18,385 nucleotides of DNA from a bacterium (GTDB lineage: Bacteria; Patescibacteria; ABY1; JACQRZ01). The notes under the pieces are model-generated. The model was not told the DNA's origin, did not search any database, and saw only the letters and a list, made by a program, of their open reading frames with translations. A program made the position numbers and the translations under genes. Where the stretch lies: positions 1-18,385 of the forward strand of contig JAUYIE010000017.1 of NCBI GenBank assembly GCA_030688365.1, in the 5' to 3' direction. The first letter of the stretch is position 1. Each line of letters starts with the position of its first letter. Of the stretch, positions 7,974 to 15,246 are shown in pieces.

Positions 7974-8429
7974 CTATAATTCTGATCCGGCAAAAAACCA
8001 CTCTATTTGATCACCTTTATTTAATATATATGCATCGGCACCAATTTGTGGCATCACACCGTTAACTTTGTACTGCCAATATTTGCCGTCAGTTCCGTTT
8101 GTAACACCATTAATTCCATCAATTAATGTTCCCAACCCTGCGTATTCTTTGGTAGATAACTGTACTTGAGGATCTTGAATGTTTAAGGTTTTCATGACAT
8201 CCAAGATTGTCTCATTTTCCAAAAAGGATACCTGTTTACCTTGATAGAGCCCATCGATAATAAATGACACCTCATTTTCTTGCTGGGTATCTTGCATAGT
8301 CTCCTGAATCGCAGGCGCAACAAGAGGTGCCGATGTGCCAGGCATAGATACATAGATACCAAAAATGGCAGCGAACAGAGCGATGATAATACCGACGGCA
8401 ACCAACAAATACTTGGGCTTTATAGTCAT
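7974..8429 (-). CDS. Membrane-anchored DUF4430 (transcobalamin-like C-terminal domain) protein
   Basis: A 151-residue protein with one N-terminal membrane anchor (about 7-28), a short Pro/Gln-rich linker and a DUF4430 domain (about 52-151). The domain shows the family signature GKYWQYKVNG, then GADAYILNKGDQIEWFF at the C-terminus. DUF4430 is related to the C-terminal beta domain of the vitamin B12 carriers transcobalamin and intrinsic factor. The domain should lie outside the membrane, tethered by the anchor. Between an adenosyltransferase gene (13 bases upstream) and a probable S component (3 bases downstream), it is well placed to capture a corrinoid for uptake. No lipobox cysteine is present, so a transmembrane anchor is preferred over a lipid anchor. 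Binding of B12 is inferred and not visible in the sequence. Confidence 0.8.
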   Translation of the reverse strand: MTIKPKYLLVAVGIIIALFAAIFGIYVSMPGTSAPLVAPAIQETMQDTQQENEVSFIIDGLYQGKQVSFLENETILDVMKTLNIQDPQVQLSTKEYAGLGTLIDGINGVTNGTDGKYWQYKVNGVMPQIGADAYILNKGDQIEWFFAGSEL

Positions 8430-8442
8430 ACAATTTTTAAAA

Positions 8443-8979
8443 TTAATAATGCGGTTTTAATTCAATACCTCCATTTTGTGTCCCCGTATATCGAGCAAGT
8501 GCATAAAGCAAACTGGATAGCCGATTTACGTACGTTATATTGAGTAGCGATGTTTGATCTATCTCGTGCGCTGATACCATAGCACGTTCCGTTCGTCTAC
8601 ACACGGCGCGGGCAAAATCAAGCAATCCAGAAAATTCTGTCGCTCCGGGGATCACAAAACTCTGCGGATTTTCAATTTTTTTCTCTATATCCTCTATCAA
8701 CTCTTCCAAATGATCAATGTGTGTTTGTTCAATGGATTTTTGTGCGCCAGCAACATCCGCTTGTATGATAAACAATATTTCCTGTACAGTAAGTAGTTCT
8801 GCGGGAATATCAACATCTTCCCATTGTGTTTTGAGAGAATACGCCCTGCAAAATCCCAATAATGAGTTTATCTCATCCACAGCGCCCAATGCATGATATA
8901 CCGGGCTGTCTTTGGAAAATCGATCGCAGGTGCCAAATAATCCTGAAGTACCATTGTCTCCGGTGCGCGTATACAACAT
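8443..8979 (-). CDS. pduO: PduO-type ATP:cob(I)alamin adenosyltransferase
   Basis: A 178-residue cytoplasmic enzyme of usual length for the PduO-type (Cob_adeno_trans) family. The N-terminal YTRTGDNGTSGLFG is the ATP-binding signature, followed by ALGAVDEINSLLGFCRAY. Near the C-terminus FVIPGATEFSGLLDFARAV, CRRTERA and NRLSSLLYALAR supply the conserved Arg, Glu and Asn residues at the trimer interface where ATP and cobalamin meet. The enzyme transfers the adenosyl group of ATP to cob(I)alamin, making adenosylcobalamin. It begins 10 bases after the stop codon of the B12-dependent ribonucleotide reductase, which needs exactly this cofactor. No Shine-Dalgarno is visible, so translation may be coupled to the upstream gene. 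The gene name refers to family type only; no propanediol pathway is implied. Confidence 0.92.
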   Translation of the reverse strand: MLYTRTGDNGTSGLFGTCDRFSKDSPVYHALGAVDEINSLLGFCRAYSLKTQWEDVDIPAELLTVQEILFIIQADVAGAQKSIEQTHIDHLEELIEDIEKKIENPQSFVIPGATEFSGLLDFARAVCRRTERAMVSAHEIDQTSLLNITYVNRLSSLLYALARYTGTQNGGIELKPHY

Positions 8980-8989
8980 GGTGTAAACA

Positions 8990-11323
8990 TTATATCGCTT
9001 TGACTTGGTCTTTGTGTTCTACCATATCAATATCACACAACCCTCCCACACATGCAAGTTCTTTCTTTTGTTCTGTTTCGTCAGTTTTTTCAAACGTCAA
9101 TAGTTTTGAATAATCTACATCGGGAAACGCTGCAACCAGCGCGTCATACGTCCGTTTATCCACCTCTTCATACGGCGCCAACTGATACACATGATCATAT
9201 CGTGGCAAAAAGGAAAGGCCACCAACAATATCCCAATGTTTTTGTACCCAATCTACTACACTAATCCACTCATCCTCACCGACGGATATCGTGGCTGACG
9301 GATTATGTTCTGTAAAATTGAGTTTAACCATCTTCCAATATTCCAATTGATCCAATGCGGAAAAATCGTTTTTAAATTTGGCACTGTCCGGCGACTTTAC
9401 AGGAAACTCCAAAACATACGTATTCGCGGTTTCAACGTTTTGTCCTACTTCCGGGAAACATGGCACCCCTTGACTACGAAGCATCTTAAACAGGGAATCG
9501 GTGGCAGAAATCCTTACACGACGGATATAGTATTGTGAATGACGAGGATGAATACCGGAGGCACAATTAAAGGTTTGTGAAACAGTACCAGACGGTTTCA
9601 CGGCAGTAACTGCCATAGAAACGTTAATACCAAACCTTTGTGCGTACTCTGCATTGGTTTTGACGGCTATGTCACGCATCGCACTCATAGTTTCTGCATT
9701 GCGCACGGCAGGACTGTCCCATTGACCGGTAATAGAAACCCCCAGTAAAGATTCTTCACGACAGTGCTTTGTCCAATCTTCTGAAATATAACCAAACTTG
9801 GTCAATGTTGCTTGATAGGTGCCAAGAATGGTGGCAAGTCGTGATTTACGTACAAGAGTTTCATGGGTATCGTCCACACGAGCGATCACTTCTGAAAGGT
9901 TACAAAACTGTTTTGACTGCAAAATAATTTCCCCGCACGGATTTGCACCGATAGAACCCTGAACAACCCCATCCTCACCGATAAATCCGACTTTTTTGAA
10001 ATAGTCAATACGTCGTTGCGGTATCGTATTTGCAAGTGCTCCACGATTAAAGATGCCACGTTCACCAGAACCGCTTTTCATCAGTGCCACCCATTCTTCC
10101 ATCAATTCCACGTTTGAAGGTTTTGTTTCATATACTGCCGAGTTGTTTGCAACCGAACGATACGGTTCCGTGAGGTAAAACTGTCCCTTTTTTGCATCGC
10201 GCAAATCCACATCATCAAGATCAGACAGACTGATCATCGCGGTACGCCGAACACCTCCGGCGACCACGCATTCGCCAATTTTACAGATGACATCATGTGC
10301 ATCAATAGGACGCAACCGACGACCTTGCCTCTGAAGCACCTTTTCACGTGCAAATCCCAACAAAGAACGCAATGGCTCCGGACCGGATGCCTTACCCCCC
10401 ATCACTTTGAGACGCGCACCGGCAGGACGTACGAGCGAGTAGTCAAACTCAATATCCTTACCCTCATACCATGTCTTAAGACCCAATGTCAGCGCATCAC
10501 ACCATCCTTCTTTGGAATCAGTCACTACATGGGTCAATGCCTGCACTCGTGTTTGTTTCTTTATTTGTGGTAATTGTTCAATATTTCTACTTTCAACGGC
10601 AAAACCGACACCACATCCTTGCATGGACAAATACATAATTTCGGCAAAATCCTCCAATTTGCATGGCGCGGTAAACGTACAATTATACGCGCAAGTATTA
10701 CATCGACGCGCCGCTTCACCCGCAAACTGCATCAAACGCATTGACGGCATGATGTCTTGCCGTAAAATAGCCTCTCTCAATTCAGCATATTCTTCCGGGG
10801 TCACCTTGTTACCAAGATTTTCTTGCATAAAAGAAATATACCGATCCACCGTTTCAATCCACGTCTCTCGTCTATTTTCTGACGGTATCCACCGCGCATA
10901 TGTGCGCAAATATACAAACTCACCGAGTTGATTATTTTTAAAGTATTTTTTGCTTTCTTCTGTTAGTGTACGCACGTGTTCAGGCACTTCTCCTTGTGTT
11001 TGACGTACACGTGAACGTTCTGCTCTATACAAAATATATGCTTTCGCTGTAGTGGTAAAACCCTCCTTCATCAACTCATTTTCAACCTCATCCTGTACTC
11101 CTTCAACTGTCGGTGTGTAGGCCGAGTCAATCGCTATCTTATCAGCTAATGTCTGCGCGACTGCTTGTGCGATTTGTTCTGACGCACCTTCTCGAAATTC
11201 ATCAGTTTCCCGTAACGCTTTACTTACTGCTATTGATATTTTCACAGGGTCAAACGGCGCCATTGAACCATCTCTTTTTAGAATAATCTTAAGCGCTGAT
11301 ACGTTTGCCTGAGACATAAGCAT
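8990..11323 (-). CDS. nrdJ: Adenosylcobalamin-dependent (class II) ribonucleotide reductase
   Basis: A 777-residue enzyme reducing ribonucleotides to deoxyribonucleotides with adenosylcobalamin. An N-terminal ATP-cone (about 11-107, KRDGSMAPFD ... AYILYRAERSRVRQ) should give allosteric control. The barrel carries cysteines at 208, 211 and 215 (CNTCAYNC), GANPCGEI with the thiyl-radical Cys463, and FCNLSEV with Cys474. The 11-residue gap between Cys463 and Cys474 equals that between Cys408 and Cys419 of the Lactobacillus enzyme; Cys215 most likely pairs with Cys474. The C-terminal ACVGGLCD gives the C-X4-C shuttle (Cys758, Cys763). NPCGEI plus the C-terminal pair suggest the monomeric RTPR-like branch, here with an added ATP-cone. 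It is the first gene of a four-gene unit with its own promoter. Whether the substrate is a di- or triphosphate is not decided by sequence. Confidence 0.94.
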   Translation of the reverse strand: MLMSQANVSALKIILKRDGSMAPFDPVKISIAVSKALRETDEFREGASEQIAQAVAQTLADKIAIDSAYTPTVEGVQDEVENELMKEGFTTTAKAYILYRAERSRVRQTQGEVPEHVRTLTEESKKYFKNNQLGEFVYLRTYARWIPSENRRETWIETVDRYISFMQENLGNKVTPEEYAELREAILRQDIMPSMRLMQFAGEAARRCNTCAYNCTFTAPCKLEDFAEIMYLSMQGCGVGFAVESRNIEQLPQIKKQTRVQALTHVVTDSKEGWCDALTLGLKTWYEGKDIEFDYSLVRPAGARLKVMGGKASGPEPLRSLLGFAREKVLQRQGRRLRPIDAHDVICKIGECVVAGGVRRTAMISLSDLDDVDLRDAKKGQFYLTEPYRSVANNSAVYETKPSNVELMEEWVALMKSGSGERGIFNRGALANTIPQRRIDYFKKVGFIGEDGVVQGSIGANPCGEIILQSKQFCNLSEVIARVDDTHETLVRKSRLATILGTYQATLTKFGYISEDWTKHCREESLLGVSITGQWDSPAVRNAETMSAMRDIAVKTNAEYAQRFGINVSMAVTAVKPSGTVSQTFNCASGIHPRHSQYYIRRVRISATDSLFKMLRSQGVPCFPEVGQNVETANTYVLEFPVKSPDSAKFKNDFSALDQLEYWKMVKLNFTEHNPSATISVGEDEWISVVDWVQKHWDIVGGLSFLPRYDHVYQLAPYEEVDKRTYDALVAAFPDVDYSKLLTFEKTDETEQKKELACVGGLCDIDMVEHKDQVKAI

Positions 11324-11341
11324 AGGAAATTAATGACTAAG

Positions 11342-11379
11342 CTTTTTCATGATATCAGATATAAAAGATACTGAAAAAG
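11342..11379. promoter_or_regulatory. Inverted repeat enclosing the nrdJ promoter, possible operator
   Basis: CTTTTTCA (11342-11349) and TGAAAAAG (11372-11379) are perfect 8-bp inverted arms separated by 22 bases. They overlap the -10 and -35 boxes, and their centres are 30 bases apart, close to three helical turns. It does not resemble the NrdR box pattern. Confidence 0.35.
11349..11377 (-). promoter_or_regulatory. Candidate promoter of the nrdJ-B12 unit
   Basis: TTTTCA (11377-11372), a 17-base spacer and TATCAT (11354-11349) on the minus strand. Transcription would begin near 11342, about 19 bases before the nrdJ start at 11323. This leaves no room for a cobalamin riboswitch. Confidence 0.45.
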
Positions 11380-11401
11380 GTCGTACTGGGGATAAGATAA
11401 A

Positions 11402-11423
11402 AACCCCTCATAAACAAGGGGTT
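11402..11423 (-). terminator. Rho-independent terminator of the three-gene Csd-thioredoxin unit
   Basis: On the minus strand AACCCCT and AGGGGTT form a 7-bp stem with an 8-base loop, followed directly by TTTATCTT. It lies between the 128-residue membrane protein gene and the nrdJ promoter and separates the two transcription units. Confidence 0.75.
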
Positions 11424-11466
11424 CCCATGATTTTCAATAAAAAATTTATTAAACGAAGCTCCACTC

Positions 11467-11853
11467 TTACTTTGATTTTTTGGGCAAAAAATAAAGTAAA
11501 ATAAAAATGACAACAAGGTCAAAAAGCACGCCCCACCCAAAAAATGAATGAGAAAGACCCCAGTAATTTAGATTGGCAAACCATGAATAAAATGCGACCA
11601 ATGCGTCACACAAAAAGAGTATCATTACAAACTTGAGCCATGTTGCCTTTGATCTATTTTCAATAATTTTTAGATTTAAAATCGCGAGCGCCCCGATAAC
11701 GATAAATGCAAGCCCACTCAACCACGGGGCGAGAATAACCCCTCCAGCACTCAAATCTACATTAAAAAGCACCCGTATAAGGTGCATCAACGCGACAGAC
11801 GTAAAAAGTCCCGCTGTCACGATAGCGATATTCTCCTTATATTGTGTATGCAT
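11467..11853 (-). CDS. Small four-helix membrane protein, unknown
   Basis: About 128 residues from the ATG at 11853; in-frame GTG and TTG codons at 11859 and 11868 would add two or five residues. Four hydrophobic segments alternate with short loops, and the protein ends in a basic tail (LPKKSK). The first loop is short, and the third and fourth helices are rich in Phe, Trp and Tyr (FYSWFANLNYWGLSHSFFGW). No catalytic motif is visible and I do not recognise the family. It begins 34 bases after the stop codon of the thioredoxin-like gene and ends just before a terminator, so it is the last gene of that unit and may serve the same envelope process. Confidence 0.6.
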   Translation of the reverse strand: MHTQYKENIAIVTAGLFTSVALMHLIRVLFNVDLSAGGVILAPWLSGLAFIVIGALAILNLKIIENRSKATWLKFVMILFLCDALVAFYSWFANLNYWGLSHSFFGWGVLFDLVVIFILLYFLPKKSK

Positions 11854-11887
11854 ATTCACACAAAACAATAATTAGCAAAAAGAAAAA

Positions 11888-12964
11888 TTATTTTTTCAAC
11901 GTTTCGGGATCTACCACACGATCATATCGACGTCCTCCAAACATGATCGTTGGAATCTTGATTGTCCGTATTTTCTGTTCAACAAAATCACGATTGTGCG
12001 CTATGGTATCCTTCACTGTGTCAGAGTGCGCCAGTGCCTTTATTTCGTCTTGTGCCAGCTCATCATAGCCCATTTCACTCAACATATCCAAAATAGTCAT
12101 CTCGACCTGTGTGTCGTCCAAAAGTGTATTAAATTTTATCTGCCATGAGACGCCGTCAATATCTTTTCCCAATAAAGTAGTTTCAAGAAAAAACCAATCG
12201 TCGGACATTCCGTTGTGAGTATTTTGTTTCATGCGTAGCGCCTCCAAATAGGAGGTTACCACATATGAATGTGCAAACTGATACCCATTGTCATATTGCG
12301 TACTCGGGATGGGGTAGGCAATATAGGTCAGATTGTATCTATCTTCAAATCCCGCTTCTTTGATATTTTCTAAAAGTTGCCCACAATAATGACATCCGGG
12401 ATCAATCACTTCAACAGCCGTCGGTTTTTCCGCATCAAAAGTACGGAAGTAGGTCGCATTGTCCGGCACATATTCTTGAGCATGCCACGTTTTGATGCGA
12501 TCGGGGATACGAACTACTGTTTGACCAAATAATACAAACGGATCAGATATCCATTGGCCAATCTTTCCCGTGCGGATAGCGTCAACAAATCTCACGCCAG
12601 ACTGATCAATCCCACACGCCTCACCTCCCAATGAGCACGACTGAACATCACGAGGGTTGCACGTGTCATATACATACAGATTGAGTCCTGCGTTGACAAC
12701 ATATATTAAACTCCAGACAGACAAAATCACAAATATCCAGGCCAGTATATTTCCTCGCTTATAAACAAAACGAGCGCAGACGGGACTCCGTTTCATGAGA
12801 CTGCCTAGCAACTTTCCTTTGACCTCTTGATCAAAGTTGATATCACACGGACGAAATGTAATTTTACGGAATACGCAATACCACGCCTTTTTTGCCAAAG
12901 GACGATATTGTGCGGAAAAAAGTGCCAGTATAGCGAAAACAATAAACGACGCGATACAAAACAT
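11888..12964 (-). CDS. Membrane-anchored thioredoxin-fold protein with an extracytoplasmic CxxC
   Basis: A 358-residue protein with two N-terminal membrane helices (about 1-19 and 70-95) separated by a basic, Cys-containing loop. A Cys-rich segment follows (C102, C110, C117), then a thioredoxin-like domain from about 180 to the C-terminus. That domain holds the redox motif DPGCHYCG (C191, C194) and the probable cis-proline loop KIPTIMFGGRRYD (P338), with an inserted helical region between them, as in DsbA/DsbC-like folds. It should act as a thiol:disulfide oxidoreductase outside the cytoplasm. Its ATG lies 2 bases after the stop codon of the cysteine-desulfurase-like gene, so the two are almost certainly co-translated. 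Its redox direction and partners cannot be told from sequence. Confidence 0.75.
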   Translation of the reverse strand: MFCIASFIVFAILALFSAQYRPLAKKAWYCVFRKITFRPCDINFDQEVKGKLLGSLMKRSPVCARFVYKRGNILAWIFVILSVWSLIYVVNAGLNLYVYDTCNPRDVQSCSLGGEACGIDQSGVRFVDAIRTGKIGQWISDPFVLFGQTVVRIPDRIKTWHAQEYVPDNATYFRTFDAEKPTAVEVIDPGCHYCGQLLENIKEAGFEDRYNLTYIAYPIPSTQYDNGYQFAHSYVVTSYLEALRMKQNTHNGMSDDWFFLETTLLGKDIDGVSWQIKFNTLLDDTQVEMTILDMLSEMGYDELAQDEIKALAHSDTVKDTIAHNRDFVEQKIRTIKIPTIMFGGRRYDRVVDPETLKK

Positions 12965-12966
12965 AA

Positions 12967-14166
12967 TCAGCGAAGTACAGTAAGAATAGTCGCCGTGGCA
13001 TCAAGTATTTTTGCCACGTCTTCCTTTGTATTATGAGCCCCAAATGACATACGCACAAGGGGAGGAAGATTTTTGACGTGTTGTAAATAGTAATGGCAAC
13101 AAAAATACCCACTACGCACCATAATATCGCTTTTGGAGTACATAAGCGCAATTTCATGCGCGTCTGCACTTTTGCTATACCATGCAAAAGTGGATGATGG
13201 GGTAGCATTGGTCATTATGACACCAGGTAATTGTTTTACCCCTTCATACACCTCTTGCGCACGTGCAAGTGCAGGTGTGTATCTATCATCAGCAGATAAC
13301 CATTCCAGAGCTTTTGAAAAACCCATAATTCCTGCCCAATTTTGCAACCCCGGCTCAAGACGCGAGTACAATTGATTGTCGTCGTTGATAAGTGTGTATG
13401 AATCTTTCAAAACATCCGACACCATACCACCGCCGATTAAAGCAGGCGTACACTTTTTTAATAACGATTTTTTTATAATAACAAAACCCAAACTGGGGCC
13501 ATACATCTTGTGAGAGGAGCCAAATAAACAATCAAAATCAAGTCTAGACAGCGTCGCGCGTTGACTCACCATCGCTTGTGCCCCGTCTACGCATAAAATC
13601 CCTCCACGTGCATGCACATCACGAGCAAGATCATTTATATTTAAACATTGACGGCCATCAATATTTGAAATGCTGTTGAGAACGACAATAGCGTTTTCTA
13701 GTTGTGTAAAATCATATACAACCGATCCGTCGTCGTTTCGCGACAATACAATGCGATCCAAATTATTACATTGTGCGACACTTAGAGTAGGGAGTAGCAC
13801 AGAATTGTGTTCAATATCTGACGTTACGATCCGTTTATACTCGCCGACAGGCAATGCATGTAGCACCATGTTTATCCCGTACGTTGTATTGAGTGTAAAC
13901 GCGACTTCATATTCCCCTGCTGATTTTCCCAAATACTTCAGCAGTTGCGCACGTGTCTGGTCCACCTTTTTATCTACTTGCTCCCCCCAACGATGCTTCA
14001 CTCGCCCACCACACGCATTGTAATGCTGATAATAATCAACTTCGGCGTCAATCACACATTGTGGACGCAATGATTGGCAGGCAACGTCAATATAACAGTC
14101 GTTTGGCTGTAGATACGCAAAATCCCCTGCTTCTGATTGATTTTCTTTGCGAGAAAAGAGGTTCAT
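12967..14166 (-). CDS. Class V aminotransferase, SufS/Csd-like (probable cysteine desulfurase)
   Basis: A 399-residue PLP-dependent enzyme. Expected motifs occur in order: TLNTTYGINMV (PLP-phosphate binding, about 91-101), IEHNS (H120), CVDGAQAM (D194, pyridine nitrogen), GSSHKMYGP (K220, Schiff base), LEPGLQNWAGI (about 270-280), and VRSGYFCCHYYL (C356, aligned with the catalytic Cys of SufS; C357 follows directly). Such enzymes remove sulfur from cysteine as an enzyme-bound persulfide. The double Cys and the Y/F replacing the usual HH before it are atypical, so another sulfur or selenium substrate, or a lyase role, is possible. No suf or isc partners are present; instead it sits 2 bases before a membrane thioredoxin-like gene. 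The class is sure, the exact reaction moderately so. Confidence 0.82.
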   Translation of the reverse strand: MNLFSRKENQSEAGDFAYLQPNDCYIDVACQSLRPQCVIDAEVDYYQHYNACGGRVKHRWGEQVDKKVDQTRAQLLKYLGKSAGEYEVAFTLNTTYGINMVLHALPVGEYKRIVTSDIEHNSVLLPTLSVAQCNNLDRIVLSRNDDGSVVYDFTQLENAIVVLNSISNIDGRQCLNINDLARDVHARGGILCVDGAQAMVSQRATLSRLDFDCLFGSSHKMYGPSLGFVIIKKSLLKKCTPALIGGGMVSDVLKDSYTLINDDNQLYSRLEPGLQNWAGIMGFSKALEWLSADDRYTPALARAQEVYEGVKQLPGVIMTNATPSSTFAWYSKSADAHEIALMYSKSDIMVRSGYFCCHYYLQHVKNLPPLVRMSFGAHNTKEDVAKILDATATILTVLR

Positions 14167-14178
14167 ATCTGTATAGAT

Positions 14179-14207
14179 ATGTAACCAGTAAAATGGTTTG
14201 GTGTCAA
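14179..14207 (-). promoter_or_regulatory. Candidate promoter of the Csd-like gene, with a second upstream TTGACA
   Basis: TTGACA (14207-14202), a 17-base spacer and a weak TTACAT (14184-14179) on the minus strand. A second perfect TTGACA lies at 14230-14225, 23 bases upstream. The weak -10 box makes the assignment uncertain. Confidence 0.35.
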
Positions 14208-14269
14208 AGAAGACTGCCGTAGACTGTCAATATTTATAAAAAAAGTCTCTAGGATGCAAAGCACAAAAA

Positions 14270-14319
14270 AACAAAATCGGCATATGCCACGTTTCAATGT
14301 TGTATATGCCGTGTTAGGC
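14270..14319. other. Inverted-repeat site with a GTTAGGC end, weakly attC-like
   Basis: CGGCATAT (14278-14285) and ATATGCCG (14304-14311) are perfect inverted arms with an 18-base loop. One flank is AACAA (14270-14274) and the other is GTTAGGC (14313-14319), a perfect match to the integron core GTTRRRY. The inner arm also contains the 10-bp palindrome GGCATATGCC. It lies just beyond the IS200-like element. The geometry resembles a short attC site, but the opposite end does not match RYYYAAC, so this is tentative. Confidence 0.25.
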
Positions 14320-14366
14320 GATGTAAAATCTTACAAATGAAACCCCACGGGTTTACACCCGTGGTA

Positions 14367-14797
14367 TCAGAGGGATACGAGCTTCGCTCGTCCAGAATCC
14401 TCCTCACCCTGTCTGCGGATGTATTTCTGTATAATCTCATCATTGATGCCGGTCGTGGAAACAAAGTACCCTTCCGACCATATTCCGTCGGTTCCCCAGT
14501 AGACACGTTTTAGAAATGGAAATTTGGTTTTAATCCCCGTGACGTGTTTGCTTTCACCATCCGTACGAACGTACTGACGCTCATCTTCGGAGGTATGCTG
14601 ACCAGAAGGTGGATATGGGTCTCGTCATGGTTGGTCTCTATGAAATCGATTTCAGGATAGTGCTTACCTATTTCAAGGAGTTTATCCTTAAGATAGGCAA
14701 ACACTCCATCGTTGAAGATTGCTCGACGATACTTGGTCGGAAAGACAATGTGGTATTGGCAGTGATACACGCAGTGCGATTGCTTCTTGTATTCCAT
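14367..14797 (-). pseudogene. tnpA: IS200-type TnpA (Y1 HUH transposase), broken by a one-base frameshift
   Basis: The first part (95 codons from ATG 14797) reads a typical TnpA: HCQYHIVFPTKYRR, then the HUH motif ETHIHLLVSIP, then MSVSTFVRMVKANTSR. At a run of four G (14538-14535 on the minus strand) the frame is lost and stops near 14510. Reading one base back restores the expected end: KFPFLKRVYWGTDG, then WSEGYFVSTT, then EIIQKYIRRQGEE with the catalytic Tyr, stopping at 14367. The restored length of about 143 residues is normal for TnpA. A G lost from a run of five is the simplest cause. A -1 translational slip on the G run, or an assembly error, would explain the same pattern. As written, the protein lacks its catalytic tyrosine. 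Confidence 0.85.
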
Positions 14798-15246
14798 ATA
14801 CCTTGTATTCTACAAGGTCGGAAGGATTCTGGATACTCGTCATCCCTCGGGCTAACGCCCGGGGTATTACGAAGGAGAAATAAATCTTTAATCCTTTCCA
14901 CTTGTTTTGGCGAAGTATTTTTTGGAATATCACCCAACGCAAAATATTGAATATCCTTTACCTCGTCATTTAATGTGATTTGCCCACCAGCCACTTTACA
15001 CTCAAATGAAAACACAATCTCATCTTTGTCGGTTTTACTATACACACCGGCTAATCTAGTTACTTGAATATCCAACCCTGTTTCTTCTTTTACTTCACGG
15101 ATCACCCCTTCCCATGGAGATTCGCCTTTTTCCAGTCCCCCACCAGGTAAATTCCACAAATCATAATCATTCCGCAACACTAAAAGTACGCGATCTTGAT
15201 CATCGCGAATAATACCGAAGACACCGATGGTGAAAGTGGGTTTCAT
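14668..15246 (-). CDS. Nudix hydrolase with its 3' end replaced by IS200-like DNA
   Basis: The frame encodes 192 residues, of which about the first 126 are a Nudix domain. The Nudix box is complete: G36-x5-E42-x7-R50-E51-V-x-E54-E55-x-G57, preceded by LWNLPGG. It binds metal and cleaves a nucleoside-diphosphate-linked substrate; the substrate is unknown. After IKDLFLLRN (near 14870) the frame enters the left end of the IS200-like element and then overlaps tnpA in another frame, so the last 60 or so residues are foreign. The catalytic core looks whole, so the protein may still work with an altered tail. AAGGA 9 bases before the ATG is one of the few good ribosome sites here. Its ATG overlaps the stop codon of an 18-codon ORF (ATGA). 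Confidence 0.8.
   Translation of the reverse strand: MKPTFTIGVFGIIRDDQDRVLLVLRNDYDLWNLPGGGLEKGESPWEGVIREVKEETGLDIQVTRLAGVYSKTDKDEIVFSFECKVAGGQITLNDEVKDIQYFALGDIPKNTSPKQVERIKDLFLLRNTPGVSPRDDEYPESFRPCRIQGIWNTRSNRTACITANTTLSFRPSIVEQSSTMECLPILRINSLK
14800..14818 (-). promoter_or_regulatory. Hairpin covering the tnpA ribosome site
   Basis: ACCTTGTA and TACAAGGT form a perfect 8-bp stem with a 3-base loop, ending 2 bases before the tnpA ATG. The AAGG in the 3' arm is the only Shine-Dalgarno-like sequence, so it would be hidden in the mRNA. IS200 elements are known to keep transposase low by such an RNA structure. Confidence 0.55.

Larger units (their letters stand above)
14345..14864 (-). mobile_element. 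IS200/IS605-type insertion sequence (tnpA only, frameshifted)
   Basis: The element is recognised by a Y1 tnpA gene and by subterminal hairpins. The right end has CCACGGGT/ACCCGTGG (14345-14364) with a 4-base loop. The left end has an 8-bp GC-rich stem (14845-14864), also with a 4-base loop. A further hairpin, ACGAGC/GCTCGT (14377-14391), and an inverted copy of CCAGAATCCT lie inside the two ends. There is no tnpB. The exact tips lie a few bases beyond the hairpins and cannot be fixed by eye. The element lies in the 3' end of a Nudix gene in the same direction. The frameshift in tnpA suggests it no longer moves by itself. Confidence 0.82.

Noticed and set aside
11324..11466. Cobalamin riboswitch upstream of nrdJ
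   Set aside because: Searched for because of the B12 genes. The space holds a terminator and a promoter, and the predicted leader is only about 19 bases. No B12-box-like core is seen.
14294..14506. A 70-codon frame over the IS200 right end
   Set aside because: The true TnpA C-terminus is in another frame of the same strand with clear family motifs; this frame also crosses the end hairpin of the element.
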